A stretch of 64,000 nucleotides of DNA, from the NCBI GenBank assembly GCA_963931925.1, contig OZ007571.1, positions 37,163,623 to 37,227,622 on the forward strand, in the 5' to 3' direction. The stretch comes from Onchidella celtica. Its lineage: Eukaryota; Mollusca; Gastropoda; Systellommatophora; Onchidiidae. The translations under genes and the position numbers were made by a program. The notes below the pieces were generated by a model. That model was not told the origin of the DNA, made no database searches, and saw only the letters and a program-made list of their open reading frames with translations. This document shows, in pieces, positions 1 through 9,660 of this stretch (positions are counted from its first letter, which is position 1; the number at the start of each line of letters is the position of its first letter).

Positions 1-479
1 AACACAACGCCACCACTGTGGTGAAACAATGGTCAATGATATTATTACAAATCATATAAGGTGAAACGATGGCCCATCGTTTACACAATGCTTCGTGCAT
101 GAACCATAGCATATAACTTGTATATAACATAGTTATCTCCAAAATGTATAATTCATACGTACAATGGCAAAATACCAATACATACCGACCACTGATCAGG
201 GTCTTTCTTCATCATATTAGGTCAAAACAAGTTACAACATTGCAATATAACACAAACACTGCTTGCTCGCAGTCCCCATTTGGGTTACATTTTCCAAGAA
301 TTACACCAAGTTCCATTGGTAACTAATATGACATAGCATAAAATCAAAATGTGACTAACACATCATGACTCTCTATCAGCCATCAATTCAATATTCAGTC
401 ACAGATGAACTATGTCCCCAATTACAGTACAATAGGCAAAAGTATGGGTTACAATGCATTTCACTGATAGTGTACTACT
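1..479 (-). other. Sequence downstream of element 1 pol (3' untranslated region or flank)
   Basis: This AT-rich stretch follows the pol stop at 480-482 (minus). It shows no similarity by eye to the LTR at 5083..5643 and no clear polypurine tract. It may be a long 3' untranslated region leading to an LTR outside the window, or genomic flank of a truncated copy. The short open frame at 144..326 has no recognisable features. Confidence 0.5.
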
Positions 480-645
480 TTAAAATACCCTGCTCAGGAA
501 ATCGGCACAGACATTTTCTCTGCCTTTTACGTAGTGAATCCTGAATCGATAAGACTGTAAAAATAAACTCCATCGTAATAACTTTGGACTGTCAAACTTG
601 GCAGAGTTCAAAAACTCTAATGACTGGTTGGTCAGTTTGGAGCAC
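480..645 (-). pseudogene. Frameshifted C-terminal part of element 1 RNase H
   Basis: Just beyond the shift near 636-645, a second minus-strand frame continues the family pattern. It encodes a segment ending in the conserved DFLSR motif, which closes RNase H in the other element as DYLSR, and stops at TAA 480-482. The simplest reading is a single-base deletion just after the QTD motif. It is one of two lesions in this copy. Confidence 0.75.
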
Positions 646-3600
646 AAACTCCTTTCCATACAAATACAAAGTAAACTTTTTTACAGCCCAAACAATAGCT
701 AAACATTCGCGCTCTGAGACCGAATATTTTGTCTCACGAGGCAATAGCTTACGACTAGCATATGCCACAGGGTACAACTTTCCCTCGTGTTCCTGCATAA
801 GACTAGCGCCTAATCCGCGATCTGATGCATCAGTTGCTAAGACAAACTCTTTGGAAAAATCTGGCAAACATAACACGGGTTTGGAGATAATGACATTCTT
901 CAAAGAGGTGTACGCTTTCTCCTGCGTTTCATCCCACTGAACTATATTGGGCTGACCCTTTCTAAGTAAATCAGACAATGGTGATGCAATCGCTGAAAAG
1001 TTAGGAATAAATTCATGGTAATATCTCACTAATCCTAAGAATACTTTCACTTCCTTCTTAGTGGTGGGTCTGGGTGCGTCTCGTACCTTACATACATTCT
1101 CTTCTAACAGGCCAATCATACCTTCTGCCACTAAGTGTCCAACAAAGTCTACTTCAGACGTTCCAATCAGACACTTCGATGGTCTTGCAGTTAATCCAGC
1201 TTGGTCCATCCTCGGCAGTAAGTCCTTGAGAGTCTTCACATGCTCGTCGAATGTCTCTGTATGAATCAGCAGGTCGTCCACATATGCTGTCACATTGTTC
1301 ATTCCACGGATCAATGGCTTTACGATCCTGTTCAGCGTGGCTCCTGAGTTCATCATCCCAAAAGGCATCCGAATGAATTCATAGTGCTCGCCCATGGTGA
1401 CGAACGCCGTCTTGGGAATGTCTTGCTCTCGAACTTTCACTTGCCAGTATCCCTTGCTCAGGTCAATCCGAGAGAATAATTTTCCCCTCGAGAGACTCTG
1501 AAACACTTCTGATGGCGCTGCTGTCGGATGAGGGTCGAATACTGTGATCTTGTTTAACCTCCTGTAGTCGATGCAGACTCGGTTGGATCCGTCCTTCTTC
1601 TTGACGACAACAACAGGTGAAGCATAAGCTGATGAGCTCCTTCGAATGATGCCCAGCCGTCCCATGGTGCTAAGCTCCTCCTTCAATGAGTCGCGCATAG
1701 CGTAGGGCACCGGGTATGGTCGTTGACGAACTGGTACTTCTGTCGTCAGGTCGATGCGATGTTCACCCAACTGACAGCATCCAGGGAGATTGGTGAAGAC
1801 GTGTTGGTAATCCTTCACCACATCGCAGAGTTCTTGACGTTGTTCCGATGTCAGTTGCGTTCCATACTGGACATCTCTGTAGCTTTCCTTCTGGTCCCAG
1901 CTTCCTAGGTCGGCAAGGTCCTCCGTCGTTCCACCGTTGTCGCCTTCCAGGTCGCAGTCCTCGATGATTGTCATGCCAGCTGACTCCACGGGTTGACTCT
2001 TGTCCATCATGTCGTCCTCTGCCAGTACAGTCTCAGCACTATCACCGCCGCCGTCCTTTATGGCGTTGACATGTCCAGGCGTGATATCTCTCCTACTGTT
2101 GTCCATCCCACACATCTCGGTCACAATAGGTCTCGGTTCCATTGCCACTGCTGCTGCTTTTGACGTCCTTGGAATGTATCTCTTGAGGAGGTTGGCGTGC
2201 AAGGTCCTTTCTTTTGCACCCATCTTGACTCTATAGTCGTTAACACCGACAACTGAGACTACCTTATATGGTCCCTTCCATTGGGCTAGGAGCTTGTTAG
2301 TGTTCGTCGGCAGTAGCACCAACACTTCATCTCCGGGGCGGAACTTCCTCTCTCGCGCTTTCCGGTCGTAGTAGGTCTTCTGTCTACCTTGAGCCTTGGA
2401 GAGTTCTTCCGTCGCTAACTTCCATGTGTCCTCCAGCCTCTCACGTAGTTCCATGACGTACTGGTAACTGGTCTTCGTTTCCGGCTCCTCTACATCCTTG
2501 GTCCATAGTTGTCGTAAGATGTGCATTGGTCCTCTCACAGTTCTCCCATACAGCAACTCGAATGGGGCAAACTTGGTCGACTCTTGGGGAACTTCACGAT
2601 ATGCGAAGAGCAGCGGGTTGATGTATCTGTGCCACTGCTTGGGTTGCTCTGCGCACAGTCGTCTCAATGTTTTCTTCAGTGTGCCGTTGAATCGCTCCAC
2701 CAACCCGTTGCACATAGGGTGGTAGACTGTAGTGGTCGACTGTCGAATTCCCAGTAGTCTATTCGTTTCCTTCATGACATCTGACATAAACTGGGTTCCT
2801 TGGTCGGACAAGATCTCTTCGGGCACACCCAAACGGCTGTAGATGTTCACTAAGGCTTCTGCTACCGTTTCTGCGTCGATCTTCTTCAAGGGTGTGGCTT
2901 CAGGGTAACGAGTAGCGTAGTCTATGTACACCAGGATATACCGATGTCCACCTTCACTTGGGGGGTCGATAGGTCCTACTAAGTCCACGGCCACTCGCCT
3001 AAATGGTACGTCCACTACTGGCATACTCTGCAGGTGCACCTTTGGGGTCGCTCCTTTGTTCACCGTCCTCTGGCATATGTCGCATGAGCGGCAGTATCTC
3101 GCGACGTCACCTTCAATTCCAGGCCAATAAAAATTGCTCATAACTCTGTCTTTGGTTTTCTTCACGCCGAGGTGTCCTTCGACGATCGAGTCGTGGGCTA
3201 CACTCAGTACATACTCTCTCAGTTTTTCGGGTAGTACCACTTGCCTTATAACCGTCGCCTGTCTCAGGTCCTTGTAGATCCGGTACAGTACTCCTCCATG
3301 TTTCTCAAAATGAACAGATTTATTGCCTCTATTAGTTGGGATCTTCTTCTGCTCTAACTTCCTAATGACTTCGTCTTCTTCTTGGAGTCGGATAAGTTCC
3401 TCTCTATCCACTCCCGCGTGCCGTTCTGCCCTCGGCACCTTCAGCGACGTAGACCGGTCCTTCCTTTTCTCCTGGGCCCTCGTGGTCACCGCTCCTACCA
3501 TCACCTCAGTATCAGGGTCGTACGGATCCTTCGCTCCGTCCACGTTCCCGACTACTAGGTCGCAGATGGTCTCCGGGAGACACAGCGCCGTCACTTTGCC

Positions 3601-3777
3601 CGTCAGGTAAGGCGTCTTCATGTCGATAACGGCTTCCTCCGCCGCTAGCAAGGAGTTATCGATCCTCGCGATAAGTTTCTTCCCACCGGTGAGCTGTCCG
3701 TCGTCCACCAGTGCTCGCCGCACCACTACGCCTTCACAGCTGGTATCTCTTAGGACATCTACCGCTCGATTTCCAAT
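592..3777 (-). CDS. pol: Gmr1-like pol polyprotein (PR-INT-RT-RNase H), frame-broken
   Basis: The frame opens right after the gag TAG. Its start encodes a protease active site D-T-S (3739-3747). With residue 1 at base 3726, the integrase zinc finger (H178, H185, CRSC/CDIC about 212-218) comes next. The catalytic triad D248, D308 and E344 follows, with exactly 35 residues between the last two, then a GPY/F-type module near 484-487. RT comes after integrase and includes MPFGMMNSG and the YVDD catalytic box (about 815-818). RNase H starts near TDASDRG. The frame ends early at 592, because a one-base shift near 636-645 moves the RNase H tail into another frame. Roles are reverse transcription and integration of the element. 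The INT-RT order is typical of Gmr1-like elements. The 3726 start is not an ATG; expression would be as Gag-Pol or by another route. Confidence 0.9.
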   Translation of the reverse strand: MGNRAVDVLRDTSCEGVVVRRALVDDGQLTGGKKLIARIDNSLLAAEEAVIDMKTPYLTGKVTALCLPETICDLVVGNVDGAKDPYDPDTEVMVGAVTTRAQEKRKDRSTSLKVPRAERHAGVDREELIRLQEEDEVIRKLEQKKIPTNRGNKSVHFEKHGGVLYRIYKDLRQATVIRQVVLPEKLREYVLSVAHDSIVEGHLGVKKTKDRVMSNFYWPGIEGDVARYCRSCDICQRTVNKGATPKVHLQSMPVVDVPFRRVAVDLVGPIDPPSEGGHRYILVYIDYATRYPEATPLKKIDAETVAEALVNIYSRLGVPEEILSDQGTQFMSDVMKETNRLLGIRQSTTTVYHPMCNGLVERFNGTLKKTLRRLCAEQPKQWHRYINPLLFAYREVPQESTKFAPFELLYGRTVRGPMHILRQLWTKDVEEPETKTSYQYVMELRERLEDTWKLATEELSKAQGRQKTYYDRKARERKFRPGDEVLVLLPTNTNKLLAQWKGPYKVVSVVGVNDYRVKMGAKERTLHANLLKRYIPRTSKAAAVAMEPRPIVTEMCGMDNSRRDITPGHVNAIKDGGGDSAETVLAEDDMMDKSQPVESAGMTIIEDCDLEGDNGGTTEDLADLGSWDQKESYRDVQYGTQLTSEQRQELCDVVKDYQHVFTNLPGCCQLGEHRIDLTTEVPVRQRPYPVPYAMRDSLKEELSTMGRLGIIRRSSSAYASPVVVVKKKDGSNRVCIDYRRLNKITVFDPHPTAAPSEVFQSLSRGKLFSRIDLSKGYWQVKVREQDIPKTAFVTMGEHYEFIRMPFGMMNSGATLNRIVKPLIRGMNNVTAYVDDLLIHTETFDEHVKTLKDLLPRMDQAGLTARPSKCLIGTSEVDFVGHLVAEGMIGLLEENVCKVRDAPRPTTKKEVKVFLGLVRYYHEFIPNFSAIASPLSDLLRKGQPNIVQWDETQEKAYTSLKNVIISKPVLCLPDFSKEFVLATDASDRGLGASLMQEHEGKLYPVAYASRKLLPRETKYSVSERECLAIVWAVKKFTLYLYGKEFVLQTDQPVIRVFELCQV

Positions 3778-4974
3778 CTAGCCCTTCATCACTGGTAACT
3801 TCAGCTTCTCCACGGTCCTTCCGTCACTGCATCCTCCGCACGTAACAGGCACCGCTAACTGTAGCTTCCCGTCCTTCATTACCGCTTGAACGTTGATGCT
3901 GGTGTCAGCCGTCGTCACATCTTGTCTTGACGACTCGTCCGCCGCTATAACTACGGCCGCCGCCGCCTTGTTCGGCTTGCCTCGTCCCATATCCTTCTGG
4001 GCTGGACACATCCTCCGAACGTGGCCTGGCTTTCCACAAAGGTAACATTTCAACTCACCTTTGTCGTTTAACTTTGCACGACACTCCGTCGCCTTGTGTC
4101 CCGGCCTCTGGCACCTATGGCAGACCTGTGGGCTTCTGTCTCCGTTGGGCCTCTGTCGCACTGGCCGGCTCTGCATTCTGGCGCTCCCGCTGAGCGTCCG
4201 GTTCCTCGCTACCAGGTACGCCTCCGCTGAATCTGCGATGTCCTGTAGCGTCTTTGGTTTCCTCTCCCTCACATGGGTTGCAAGGTCTGGTGGGCAGGCA
4301 TCCATGAATTGCTCTCTGACGAACAGATCTCTCACTCTTTCGTAGGTCTCCTCCGTCTTCGACAGCTTTATCCACCTCTCTAGATAGGTCTTGATCCTGG
4401 TCAAAAACATTCCAACATCTTCTCCATCTTCAGGCTTACCTTGTCTGAACATGAGTCTGTATCCGTCCTCTGACAGGTTGTACCTCTTCTGCAACGCTTC
4501 CTTGACCTTGTCGTAGTCCTTGGCTTCGTCGATCGGTAGTCTGCAGAAGCACTCCAAAGCTCTCCCGGTCAGCAGGGCAGACAGTGATGTCGTCCAGGTG
4601 GATCTGGGCCATTCAGCTGTCTCAGCAAACCTCTCAAACCGCAGCAACCAGCTATCCAGATCGTCCTTCTTGTCCTGAAATGCAGGTAGCTTGGGTCTCT
4701 TGGAACTGGCGTGGTCGTCGGTCTTCTGCGCTGAGTCGTTGCCTCCACGTTGCTGGCGGATCCTCTCCATCTCCAACTCGTGGTTCATCTCCTTCTCCCG
4801 AGCCTGTCGTTCAGCCTCCTTCTCCCGAGCCTGTCGTTCAGCCTCCTTTTCCTGTCGTTGAGCCTCCAGCTGTCTTTCTCTTTCCAGGCCTTCACGGAGG
4901 TAGTCCCGTCTCTCCTGCCCAGTGAGCTCCATAGCGTCCGCTTCCTGGCTAAGCCTTCCAATAACCTCCGACAT
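3778..4974 (-). CDS. gag: Gag polyprotein of element 1
   Basis: This frame encodes 398 residues. Residues about 20-75 are highly charged (repeated EKEAERQAR) and predicted coiled coil. Residues about 95-255 form a capsid-like retrotransposon Gag domain. Two CCHC zinc knuckles (C-X2-C-X4-H-X4-C) lie at 285-298 and 310-323 and would bind the RNA genome. The start is the ATG at 4972-4974, about 90 bases downstream of the primer site. The frame ends in TAG at 3778-3780, and the same frame reopens at once into protease. Element 2 has a sense codon at the equivalent position, so this stop is a point mutation or, less likely, a readthrough codon. Confidence 0.9.
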   Translation of the reverse strand: MSEVIGRLSQEADAMELTGQERRDYLREGLERERQLEAQRQEKEAERQAREKEAERQAREKEMNHELEMERIRQQRGGNDSAQKTDDHASSKRPKLPAFQDKKDDLDSWLLRFERFAETAEWPRSTWTTSLSALLTGRALECFCRLPIDEAKDYDKVKEALQKRYNLSEDGYRLMFRQGKPEDGEDVGMFLTRIKTYLERWIKLSKTEETYERVRDLFVREQFMDACPPDLATHVRERKPKTLQDIADSAEAYLVARNRTLSGSARMQSRPVRQRPNGDRSPQVCHRCQRPGHKATECRAKLNDKGELKCYLCGKPGHVRRMCPAQKDMGRGKPNKAAAAVVIAADESSRQDVTTADTSINVQAVMKDGKLQLAVPVTCGGCSDGRTVEKLKLPVMKG

Positions 4975-5061
4975 GTTGTAGATAGCTTGTCGATGATATT
5001 CTACTGTAAACTATGTAAATAAATCTAGTAATTTAGATCTGGTCCGTTCGAACATGGTCGG

Positions 5062-5079
5062 ATCCCGGACGAGCCCCCA
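5062..5079 (-). promoter_or_regulatory. Primer binding site of element 1 (tRNA-Pro type)
   Basis: On the minus strand the 18 bases read TGGGGGCTCGTCCGGGAT, complementary to the 3' end of tRNA-Pro. This is the same primer-site sequence known from murine leukaemia virus-type retroviruses. It lies 3 bases inside the LTR end at 5083, as expected for priming of minus-strand DNA synthesis. Confidence 0.88.
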
Positions 5080-5082
5080 ATA

Positions 5083-5643
5083 TGTAACAGCTGAGGTTGT
5101 TCTAGCACGTTATAGTAGGGGGGAGTTAGTTGATCTAACTACAACCCTTTAGAAAACGAAACTATTACAGCTGTAAAATAAATAAACACGAGATCCGACG
5201 ATAGATTAAATAATACTAAAGTTTAATAACTGTATAGTGAACAATAAATTACTAGGAAGACGCCAGCGAAACTAAATATCTACGCCACACAAAAGGAAAC
5301 TCACTTACTCACCCCACCAACCACTCACACAGGTCTATATATATAAACATTCCTACAGAAAGTTCCCGAAATAAACGTTACCTTTGCCCTCGCACAAACT
5401 AACCAATCACGCATCAATACGTCATCAGGTTACATCACCCAAGGCCAAATCTGGCGTAAACATCCGTCTCCACAATGTTATCGAATGTTCGGGAACATAC
5501 TAATATTTACTGAACGAGTCAAAACACTGACAACAAGCGAGCGAGGAAAAAACTACTCACTAGGAGAAGAAGGTCAGGTCACGGAGTACAGTACACTCTG
5601 GCGGTCGTCAACAAGAAATGAACACATGCTCACCAGTGTAACA
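5083..5643 (-). repeat. 5' LTR of element 1
   Basis: The inner boundary (5083) is fixed by the primer site and the terminal sequence TGTAACAG on the + strand. The outer boundary at 5643 (minus strand TGTTACACTGG) gives a 561-bp LTR with TGT...ACA ends, but it is a judgement because no second LTR is available for comparison. A TATA-like run on the minus strand (about 5335-5346) is in a suitable place for the LTR promoter. Confidence 0.65.
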
Positions 5644-6647
5644 AGAAACGGGGGAGGGCAAGGGATAGCTTGCAGATGCTACAACAACCTACTGTTGAAG
5701 CCCCCAACCCCTTTTTCAAAATTTCTCTGTGAAGCTATCATTTTTTCATTCTGTAACAGAACAAATTAGATGGATAAATTACTTGCACACATTGGAACCT
5801 TGTTTTTATGTGTTTTGAGAGTACCTCAGATTGTAAAAAGATATTAAATTTATGTATTTGGGTGCACTGGAGATTGTTAAACGTGATGGGGCCGGTTGGC
5901 TACTGTAACCTGGCTAAACCTGAACTCAAAAGTTAGCAGCTGTTGTTATAGGCACATTGCGCATATTGGCCATCATTGATGTAAGGACCGATGCATCACC
6001 ATGGTGATTGTAGCATTGATTTTGATTTGTTAGCTGATTTGCACTGCGAGCACTTGAGGCGTCGCAAACCAACCAGCGGCGAGCTAAAAGTAGTTCACTA
6101 CAGTAAACAATGGCATGTGTGTACATGTTCAGTGGGAGATGTTCCATCAATTCTTTCACTTTTTCCCATGTTACCACTGACGGTAGGGAATCTGACCAGC
6201 TTGGATCCATCCTTTCCACCCCTGTCATAGCAGTCAACTGCAATGCAACCAGCAGGCATTTTAACTGCTTAGACATATCTTGAAGTTACACTCATCAGCT
6301 GATCCATCGGCCATCTTGGGTGTCGGAAGAACAAAACAAAAACACTCTATGACGTCATTCGCAATGGGCCTATAGGACAGTAGTGTTTTACATAGAAAGT
6401 CATAACTGAACAGTGAACAGAACTCAGTATTTTCTTTATTTGGCTTTGTAATTACACTGTGGTCCCATAACAACAACCGTGGCCTTGAGGTAAGGTTTAA
6501 CAAGGTGTAACCAGTCCGACAGCCGACCGACCATGTGATAATTCTTCCTTTGATTTTGTGATGAGTAGCATCCACATTCTAGGTAATACAGTCAGGAAAT
6601 TTGTTTCGCATGGGATTGAAGGAAACAATATTTTTGATGTTTAACAG
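5644..6647. other. Non-coding stretch between element 1 and the HADHB exon
   Basis: Probably intronic to HADHB. The minus strand carries a short ATG frame in a good start context near 6315 (CCAAGATGGCCGA, 17 codons) and an open frame at 5926..6276. Neither matches a family I recognise, so I do not call a gene. Confidence 0.4.
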
Positions 6648-6812
6648 TTTGGTGCCCCACCAATGGACAAATTCAACTTGTGGGGTGGCTCCCTGTCCCT
6701 AGGCCATCCTTTTGGTGCCACAGGTGTACGACTGGTCACCACAGCAGCCAACAGGTTGATCAACGGCGGCGGACAGTTTGGATTGGTGGCAGCCTGCGCA
6801 GCTGGTGGTCAT
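6648..6812 (+). CDS. HADHB: HADHB, penultimate coding exon (trifunctional protein beta subunit, 3-ketoacyl-CoA thiolase)
   Basis: This is a 55-codon exon in phase 0, with acceptor AG at 6646-6647 and donor GTAAGT at 6813-6818. The translation includes [15 protein letters not shown], the thiolase C-terminal signature with the catalytic His of the GHP motif, and AACAAGG, with the second catalytic Cys. This wording is specific to the mitochondrial trifunctional protein beta subunit rather than to cytosolic thiolases. The enzyme cleaves 3-ketoacyl-CoA with CoA in the last step of long-chain fatty-acid beta-oxidation, in complex with HADHA at the inner mitochondrial membrane. There are no stops or frameshifts. 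Earlier exons are expected left of the window, beyond element 1. Confidence 0.92.
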
Positions 6813-6889
6813 GTAAGTATATCATCTTTCTGACTTAACCCTTGGACTGCCAACTCTTAAAATAATTTGCAAAAAAAAAGTATTTTATA

Positions 6890-7107
6890 TATATACAAGA
6901 CATAAAGAGACATCAAAATGGGGCAAAGCACACCGAGCTTGAAGAAATGAAGACTATATCTAGTGCTCAGTCAGGGGCAATAGATAAATTCATGAAAAAT
7001 TGCAGGGCATCTGTGACAGAATCAGCAAAGAAAGAGGAAAAGCAGTTACATGACATTGTAATCAGAGCTCTCGATCAATTTAAGTTTATTCACTTGTCCA
7101 CTGCATA
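6890..7107 (+). pseudogene. Possible BED-finger/hAT-type transposase fragment in the HADHB intron
   Basis: One + frame reads DIKRHQNGAKHTELEE followed by a Ser/Ala-rich linker and KFMKNC, ending in TAA at 7105-7107. The His pair in a K-x-H...K-x-H setting and the linker resemble the segment after the zinc finger in hAT-type transposases. The zinc-binding Cys pair is not visible and there is no intact start. It may be coincidental. Confidence 0.28.
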
Positions 7108-7116
7108 ATTGTGCTG

Positions 7117-7653
7117 TTATTCCAGTGTTGTTTCTGATCGTGAAATAAGCATTTTTTCCAGAAAATAAGCAAAAATACCGGTTTTCGTCATGGAAAATAA
7201 GCAAAAGAATGAATGGGGGTTGGGAAATCTGTGACATCTACAAGTTTTTGACAGCTGAATTGCAAGATTGGTAACTTGATGACTGGCATCACAGTAGTTT
7301 GTTTTTGATAATGCAGAGTCAACTAAAGGCCTGATATTGTTCCAGTGTTTTCCCAGTGCTGCCAGAGAACTTTCCTCAATTACCTGTTGTAAAGCATGCA
7401 ATCTTGAACGAAACATACATGGCCTAGTTAACAGTATGATCTTGATGACATGTTGATAATGCAAAATTCTGCTGAAGATATCAAATTTGTGAAAAGTTTT
7501 GAGGAGGAGCAGGAGACCCATTCCGGAACAGTGACACTTGTTGCACAGTGACTCCCATTGACTGCACAGAAACGAAAATTTGCTGGTTATGGTCATGTAC
7601 AATGTGCCATGATACTCTGATAACTGATCATACAAGTACCTGCTGGCAGCCAT
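7117..7653 (-). other. Unrecognised 178-codon open frame antisense in HADHB intron
   Basis: This is an ATG-started minus-strand frame, long for AT-rich intronic DNA. I recognise no domain. It is rich in Leu, Ser and His and partly low-complexity near the middle (five consecutive Leu). It may be a decayed mobile-element fragment or chance. Confidence 0.2.
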
Positions 7654-8075
7654 AATTATGTCTTTAGAACATACTGTTAATTTGGTTTGCTGTCAGTGTA
7701 TATTTATTTCATGTAGTTTGTAATTGAATTATTATACCAAGGCAAGTGAAGTTTGTTTTTTGTTGTACGATGTTCTTATACATTTCACAAATTACATATA
7801 ATAACAAATATGCTAAAGAGAGGATTGTCATTGCACAATGTGTTAGTTTGCAGAAACTTCAGAGATAAACATTTATAAGAGACATAATTTTAGCCATCAA
7901 GTCAAGCTTAATGAAAGAAAATGATTTAGTTATGATAGTGTAATTAATTCAGTTTGTATTTTCATACTCAAGAGTTTACTTGGCAATTCTTTGTACCTTA
8001 ATCCATGATCAAACTTTATATGACATTTTACTTTATCTGTGGTTTTATTTATTTCTTAAATTTATTTGTTTTCAG

Positions 8076-8111
8076 GGTCATGCCATGCTTATTGAGCGTT
8101 ATCCTTCATAA
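8076..8111 (+). CDS. HADHB: HADHB, terminal coding exon
   Basis: After acceptor AG (8074-8075) the frame gives GHAMLIERYPS and then TAA (8109-8111). This completes the C-terminus: the family ends in G-H-A-M-I-V-E-x-Y-P-like sequence. It joins in phase with the exon at 6648..6812, so the last 66 residues of the protein are seen here. The untranslated exon continues to the right. Confidence 0.9.
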   Translation, partial: GHAMLIERYPS

Positions 8112-9660
8112 AACGAGCTTGAAAATGACAGGTTCACTCAGAACAACCAACCAGTGAAAAGTTTTTGACATTCGTCTGTATGTTTGTGTGAATGGGGGCT
8201 GCTGCAGCAGTGGTAAATTCAAATCATATACCTGGAGGAAATTAGTTTATAGTGAGGAGAAATCTTTGGTCTTTCTTTGTCCTGTTCCTGATTTACAATG
8301 CAAATATGTATCAGTTTAGTGCATTAGTTTTACAGAAGGACCTTAAATTAAAATAGATTAACAGGAAGTAAACCAAATACAAGATTTGTCACAATGAATA
8401 CAGTGGGCAAAGGTCAGAAAATATTTGAGCTGTGACATTTAGATTGCACAGTGTTAGTCAAATGGCAACAGTATTAAGTGGCAAAATGAACTTTACTGTG
8501 ATTAAATCGCCTTTGAGTGCAGTTTTAAAACTAATCACTGTACCTACAAAGTTTTTCTTTGTATTGATTCGGCCATTAGTTACTGAAGTGTAGGCAGGTT
8601 GCAAATAGCTGGCATTGTGAAGACTTAGATGATTCAGAATCAGCCAGTAACAGTTACGATTGGCTGTTTCATCAGTTTTTGTTCTCAGTGACCTGATCCT
8701 TGTTGGTTTTAATCTTAGGTGATTTAATTAGTGCTACTGAGCTTCCAAAAGGTGGACAGTTGTACTTTACCTGTTGAATATGTTACAGATGTACAATAAA
8801 CTTGTAGAACAATCTCAAATTAATCATTTTGCCTTGGAGCAAATTAACTTCAGCATGAACATGTTCCATGTGAAAGATTGTGTAAAATACAGTCAAGTAA
8901 GCCAATTACTGTAAAAAAAAAAAAATAATCCTGTACTATCATATGCCTTTGCCACGAACTTGGAACCTGCCTCTGGTTTATAGAGCTTTAGTGTTGTATG
9001 ATTGTGAATGTTGCTTTGCCTTAAATGAGTGCAGAATTCTTGTGTACATGTACATGGTTTGACTTTTGACTGTGGAATTTGTCAGTCTCGATATGAACTG
9101 ATTTTTTACTGATTGTCATGTGATAGAGGACAAATGTAATCCTCTGAAATAATGCAGGAACTGACAGCTTAATCTGGAATCATTTTGCATATTCTCTTCA
9201 ATAAATTGTTCATAATAATCTTGATTGTTCTATTTTGGAGATATTGTGTAAATTGTTGTCACGAACAGGACTGGAAGTGATACATTTTGTATACATGAGA
9301 TTATTACACAAATGTAAATGTACCATCAGTACTTTTGGCATCAATGTTGTGGAAATTTTGTAAAGTTGATTACAAGCTTTTGACTTTTTGTCTGACTTAG
9401 ATGTGTCAAATTCGATCATTCATTTTCGCATTAAAAACTTTCACCTGATTTCAAACATTGTGTCATAAAATTACCATTTCCCCTTTTGTGTCGTTCATTA
9501 TTGAACAGCTGGTGAAAAATTGCAAATTCACAACAAAAGGAATCTGTAAAACTTTGATGAAACCTTGTATTCATTTTTTCATCAATTTTTCACAAGGTCC
9601 TATACAGAGCCCTGCTCTCACTCTCAACATTGATTCAGTGTGGTGTCAGTGGTGAATAAA
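8112..9660 (+). other. HADHB 3' untranslated region and downstream flank
   Basis: This AT-rich non-coding sequence follows the HADHB stop. Candidate poly(A) signals AATAAA lie at 8795-8800, 9200-9205 and 9655-9660. Which one is used cannot be decided from sequence alone. No other gene is seen. Confidence 0.6.

Larger units (their letters stand above)
1..5643 (-). mobile_element. Gmr1-like Ty3/gypsy LTR retrotransposon (element 1), 3' end outside or missing
   Basis: Reading on the minus strand: 5' LTR (5643 to 5083), tRNA-Pro primer site, gag, then one pol frame ordered protease, integrase, RT, RNase H. The integrase-before-RT order is unusual for Ty3/gypsy elements and matches the Gmr1-like group. 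No copy of the 5083..5643 LTR is seen in bases 1-480, so the 3' LTR either lies left of the window or is absent. The coding region carries one in-frame TAG (3778-3780) and one frameshift in RNase H near 640, so this copy is probably inactive. It lies antisense to HADHB, whose last exons start about 1 kb to the right. Confidence 0.9.
6813..8075 (+). other. Last intron of HADHB
   Basis: This 1263-base intron has a consensus donor (GTAAGT) and a T-rich acceptor ending TTTTCAG. It contains a possible fragment of a BED-finger transposase frame (6890..7107, +) and an unrecognised 178-codon open frame on the minus strand (7117..7653). Confidence 0.88.

Noticed and set aside
6261..6575. Minus-strand first exon suggested by CCAAGATGGCCGA
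   Set aside because: The ATG opens only 17 codons and no donor or homologous protein could be recognised.
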